Positions 61,882-64,000 of a DNA stretch of 64,000 nucleotides are shown here, in pieces. Each line of letters opens with the position of its first letter. The stretch's first letter is position 1. The position numbers and the translations under genes were made by a program. A model generated the notes under the pieces. It was given only the letters and a program-made list of their open reading frames with translations, made no database searches and was not told the origin of the DNA. Origin of the DNA: Thiobaca trueperi (lineage in GTDB: Bacteria; Pseudomonadota; Gammaproteobacteria; Chromatiales; Chromatiaceae); assembly GCF_004342175.1 (NCBI RefSeq), contig NZ_SMAO01000006.1, forward strand, positions 1-64,000. Direction: 5' to 3'.

Positions 61882-62238
61882 TCAGTCCGGGTCGGGAATC
61901 GTCAGCTCCAGATTGGCCAGCAGCAGTTCATCGCCGCTGATGAGCCGGGTGTGGAAGCCGCCGCACGCGCCACACAGCAGCCGGTTGGGCGTGGCGTCGG
62001 TGTCGGCGTCGCACTGGTTGCAGTGAACCCGCACCGCTGCGGGTTCGATCACCAGCTCGGCGTGTTCGGCAAGCGTGCCAATGGCGACCAGCGGATAGGC
62101 ATGCTTGAGCAACGACCCCTCGACACCGGAGAGCGGGCCGACCTTCAGCAGGATCCGATCAACCCGGCTGGCGCCGTGCTCGCGGGCGATCTGCTCGACC
62201 TGATCAAGCAGCGCCTGACAGAGTGAGAGTTCATGCAT
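61882..62238 (-). CDS. hypA: Hydrogenase maturation factor HypA
   Basis: HypA delivers nickel to NiFe hydrogenase. The 118-residue protein begins MHELSLCQALLDQVEQIARE, with the nickel-binding MHE, and has a zinc site of two CxxC motifs (CNQCDADTD and LLCGACGG). It ends in the usual ELLLANLELT. The start is 62238; the longer frame lacks support. No other hyp or hydrogenase genes are in the window. Confidence 0.94.
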   Translation of the reverse strand: MHELSLCQALLDQVEQIAREHGASRVDRILLKVGPLSGVEGSLLKHAYPLVAIGTLAEHAELVIEPAAVRVHCNQCDADTDATPNRLLCGACGGFHTRLISGDELLLANLELTIPDPD

Positions 62239-62375
62239 CCATCGCGCTCCGCTCAGGTGCCGAGACAGGCCGGCCGTACAGCCCCGCCTTGTTGATGCCG
62301 GAAACGGCGCAGAGGTTGGTGCAGCCTTGGATGGCGTGGTCCATGAGAGTTTATATCCTGACCAGGAGTTTCCCA

Positions 62376-63149
62376 ATGTCGTTTGCTGTTGTGCGTGCTG
62401 TGTGGCTGGCGACCCTGATGGCCGTCCCTTCTGTTGCCGCTGTGGCCGAGCCGTTGCCGGATGGCTTTGTCCATCTGCATGCGCTTGCCCCGGAGATCGT
62501 GCAGGATATGCGCTATCACGGTTCCTACAACTTCATCGGGCGCCCCATTGATGGCTATCTGGCCCCGTCGTGCATCCTGACCCGTCCGGCGGCGGAGGCG
62601 CTCAAGGCCGTGCAGACGGAGGTGGGGCAGGCGGGGCTGCGGGTCAAGGTCTTCGACTGCTATCGTCCGACCCGTGCGGTCGCGCACTTCGTGCGCTGGA
62701 GCCAGGATGTCGCCGACCAGAAAATGAAGACCGCCTTCTACCCGCGCATCGACAAGGCGGACTTCTTCCGGCTGGGCTATGTGGCGGAACGCTCGGGTCA
62801 TTCGCGCGGGAGCACGGTGGATCTGGTGCTGGAGCCGATCCAGGCCGAAACCGACTCATCCGTGGCGGTTGACGCGCACACCCTGGTCGATTGCGCGGCC
62901 CCGCACGCCGAACGCCACCCGGACAGTCCGCTTGACTTCGGAACCGGCTTCGACTGCATGGATCCGCTCTCGCATCCCGACAGCACGGCGGTTCCCGCTG
63001 CGGCCCAGGCCAACCGCGCCCGGCTCGCCGAGGCGATGGTCCGCCATGGCTTCCGTCCCCTGCCCGAGGAGTGGTGGCATTTCACGCTTGAGGCGGAGCC
63101 CTTCCCCGACACCTATTTCGACTTTCCGGTGACGGCGCCCGGCGGGTGA
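62376..63149 (+). CDS. ddpX: D-alanyl-D-alanine dipeptidase (VanX/DdpX family)
   Basis: This zinc enzyme cleaves D-Ala-D-Ala released from cell-wall precursors. The 257-residue protein has a signal peptide (VRAVWLATLMAVPSVAAVA), DMRYHGSYNFIGRPIDGY, the zinc motif SGHSRGSTVDLVL (S-x-H-x-x-G-x-x-x-D) and the catalytic EEWWHFTLE. AGGAG lies seven bases upstream. A role in vancomycin resistance is unlikely without vanHA; nutrient use or wall recycling in the periplasm is more probable. Confidence 0.92.
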   Translation: MSFAVVRAVWLATLMAVPSVAAVAEPLPDGFVHLHALAPEIVQDMRYHGSYNFIGRPIDGYLAPSCILTRPAAEALKAVQTEVGQAGLRVKVFDCYRPTRAVAHFVRWSQDVADQKMKTAFYPRIDKADFFRLGYVAERSGHSRGSTVDLVLEPIQAETDSSVAVDAHTLVDCAAPHAERHPDSPLDFGTGFDCMDPLSHPDSTAVPAAAQANRARLAEAMVRHGFRPLPEEWWHFTLEAEPFPDTYFDFPVTAPGG

Positions 63150-63189
63150 GGCGATGTCGCTATCAAAGATATTGGAGACACATTCAATC

Positions 63190-64000
63190 ATGCACGGTCG
63201 AATCACGACAAGCCGCTTTCGCCCCGCCTGGTGGCTGCCCGGCCCCCATCTCCAGACGCTCTGGCCCAGCCTGACGCGACCTCGTCCACGTCTGGATCTG
63301 GAGCGACGACGCATCGAACTCGCCGATGGCGATTTCATCGATCTTGCGCAGGCGCCCGTGTCCGGCCCGCGAGTGCTGGTGATCCACGGCCTCGAAGGGA
63401 ATCTGGAGTCGCACTACGCCGGCAACCTCATGCTGGCTCTGGCGCGCGGAGGCTTCCGACCGGTTTTCATGTCCCTGCGCGGCTGCTCCGGGGAACCGAA
63501 CCGGCTCGACCGCGCCTACCATTCGGGTGCGAGCGACGATCTGGTGGCGGTGCTGGAGACGCTGAGCGAGGATCCGGAGGGACCGCCCCTGGCGGCGGTC
63601 GGCTTCTCGCTGGGGGCCAATCTGCTGCTCAGGTATCTGGGCGAGACCCCGTCCCCGCTTCTGGACAGGGCGGTGGCGGTATCCGTCCCCTTCGTTCTGC
63701 GCGATGCCATGCTCCGGCTGGATCTCGGGGTGTCGCGCCTCTACCGGCGCCATCTCCTGGATAAACTCAAGGCCAGCATCCGGCGCAAATTCGCTGATCG
63801 ACCCTTCCCGCTCCAGGTGGATCTGGACCGGATCCACGACTTCAACCAGTTCGATGAGCGGATCACCGCCCCGCTCAACGGCTTCGCGGGCGTGTTCGAT
63901 TATTACGAACGCGCCAGTTGTCGCGCCGTCCTGTCCCAGATCCGCACCCCCACACTCATCATCCAGGCCGCCGACGACCCCTTTATGTTCCCCACCACCT
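63190..64000 (+). CDS. yheT: YheT-like alpha/beta hydrolase (partial, runs off the window)
   Basis: The frame is open from ATG 63190 to the window end (270 codons) without a stop. It begins RFRPAWWLPGPHLQTLWPSL, typical of the YheT group, has LVIHGLEGNLESHYAGNLML and the nucleophile elbow AVGFSLGANLLLRYLGE, and reaches the region of the acid residue (TPTLIIQAADDPF). The final histidine lies beyond the window. Family members are esterase-like; the substrate is unknown. Confidence 0.92.
   Translation, partial: MHGRITTSRFRPAWWLPGPHLQTLWPSLTRPRPRLDLERRRIELADGDFIDLAQAPVSGPRVLVIHGLEGNLESHYAGNLMLALARGGFRPVFMSLRGCSGEPNRLDRAYHSGASDDLVAVLETLSEDPEGPPLAAVGFSLGANLLLRYLGETPSPLLDRAVAVSVPFVLRDAMLRLDLGVSRLYRRHLLDKLKASIRRKFADRPFPLQVDLDRIHDFNQFDERITAPLNGFAGVFDYYERASCRAVLSQIRTPTLIIQAADDPFMFPTT

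Noticed and set aside
62223-62375. N-terminal extension of the D-Ala-D-Ala dipeptidase
   Set aside because: The extension precedes a good signal peptide and AGGAG at the ATG 62376, so translation from further upstream is unlikely.

Overview
The window looks like part of the chromosome of a G+C-rich gammaproteobacterium, most probably a purple sulfur bacterium (Chromatiaceae). Gammaproteobacterial gene order is visible in ygfB-pepP / ubiH-ubiI, in zapA-6S RNA-fau, and in rpmH-rnpA-yidD-yidC-mnmE. The Chromatiaceae assignment is an inference. It rests on a glutathione-amide-type reductase plus a peroxiredoxin-glutaredoxin fusion (garA/garB, known from Chromatium gracile), nitrogen-fixation genes, polyhydroxyalkanoate genes, and signs of both ubiquinone and menaquinone biosynthesis.

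Layout. 1-6314: chemotaxis cluster with the end of one MCP, cheW, a complete MCP, a second cheW, cheR, cheD and cheB, followed by a PAS-GGDEF-EAL protein (to 8154). 8130-12104: a glycosyltransferase, an AMP-forming acyl-CoA ligase (MenE) and a secreted DUF4412-like protein. 12145-18635 (minus strand): a probable arylacetate/aromatic amino acid module with two phenylacetate-CoA ligases, a double-ACT protein and indolepyruvate oxidoreductase IorAB, interrupted by an Rpn/DUF4351-like gene. 18738-26653: sugar phosphomutase, secreted Pro/Met-rich protein, engB, moaC, ppa, mlaA, an orphan secreted protein and a PPi-type phosphofructokinase. 26949-34513: ubiI, ubiH, a VapBC module, pepP, ygfB, then zapB-like, zapA, 6S RNA, fau and rpiA. 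34767-36134: porin. 36415-39922: nifV-TPR-nifW-nifZ-nifM behind a sigma-54 type promoter. 40352-50580: DUF1015 protein, relA, sthA, nth, lytic transglycosylase, two uncharacterised genes, a MazEF-like module and mnmE. 50795-53579: yidC, yidD, rnpA, rpmH and two tRNAs. 53783-64000: htpX, phasin, thiolase, alaC, two small proteins, garA-GNAT-garB, hypA, a D-Ala-D-Ala dipeptidase and a partial YheT-like hydrolase.

A second layer is a set of dispersed intergenic repeats. Family A consists of modules bounded by TTAAACCGCG / CGCGGTTTAA, often paired around an AT-rich spacer of about 20 bp, and it repeatedly supplies TAA stop codons. Family B is built from GACAGGATTAACAGGATT and its inverse. Family C is a short GGGCGAAT/ATTCGCCC-type palindrome. 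Family D is built from AACCGCAAAGGCGCGAAG and its inverse; one copy has become the C-terminal tail of Fau.

No phage, transposase gene, CRISPR array or restriction system was seen. The most interesting points are the aryl-acid module, the stop-codon-supplying repeats, an rnpA without a canonical start codon next to rpmH, a small duplicated relic of ppa, an unexplained terminator upstream of ppa, and the NADH-type signature in GarA. All functions are predicted by reading motifs; nothing was searched or computed.
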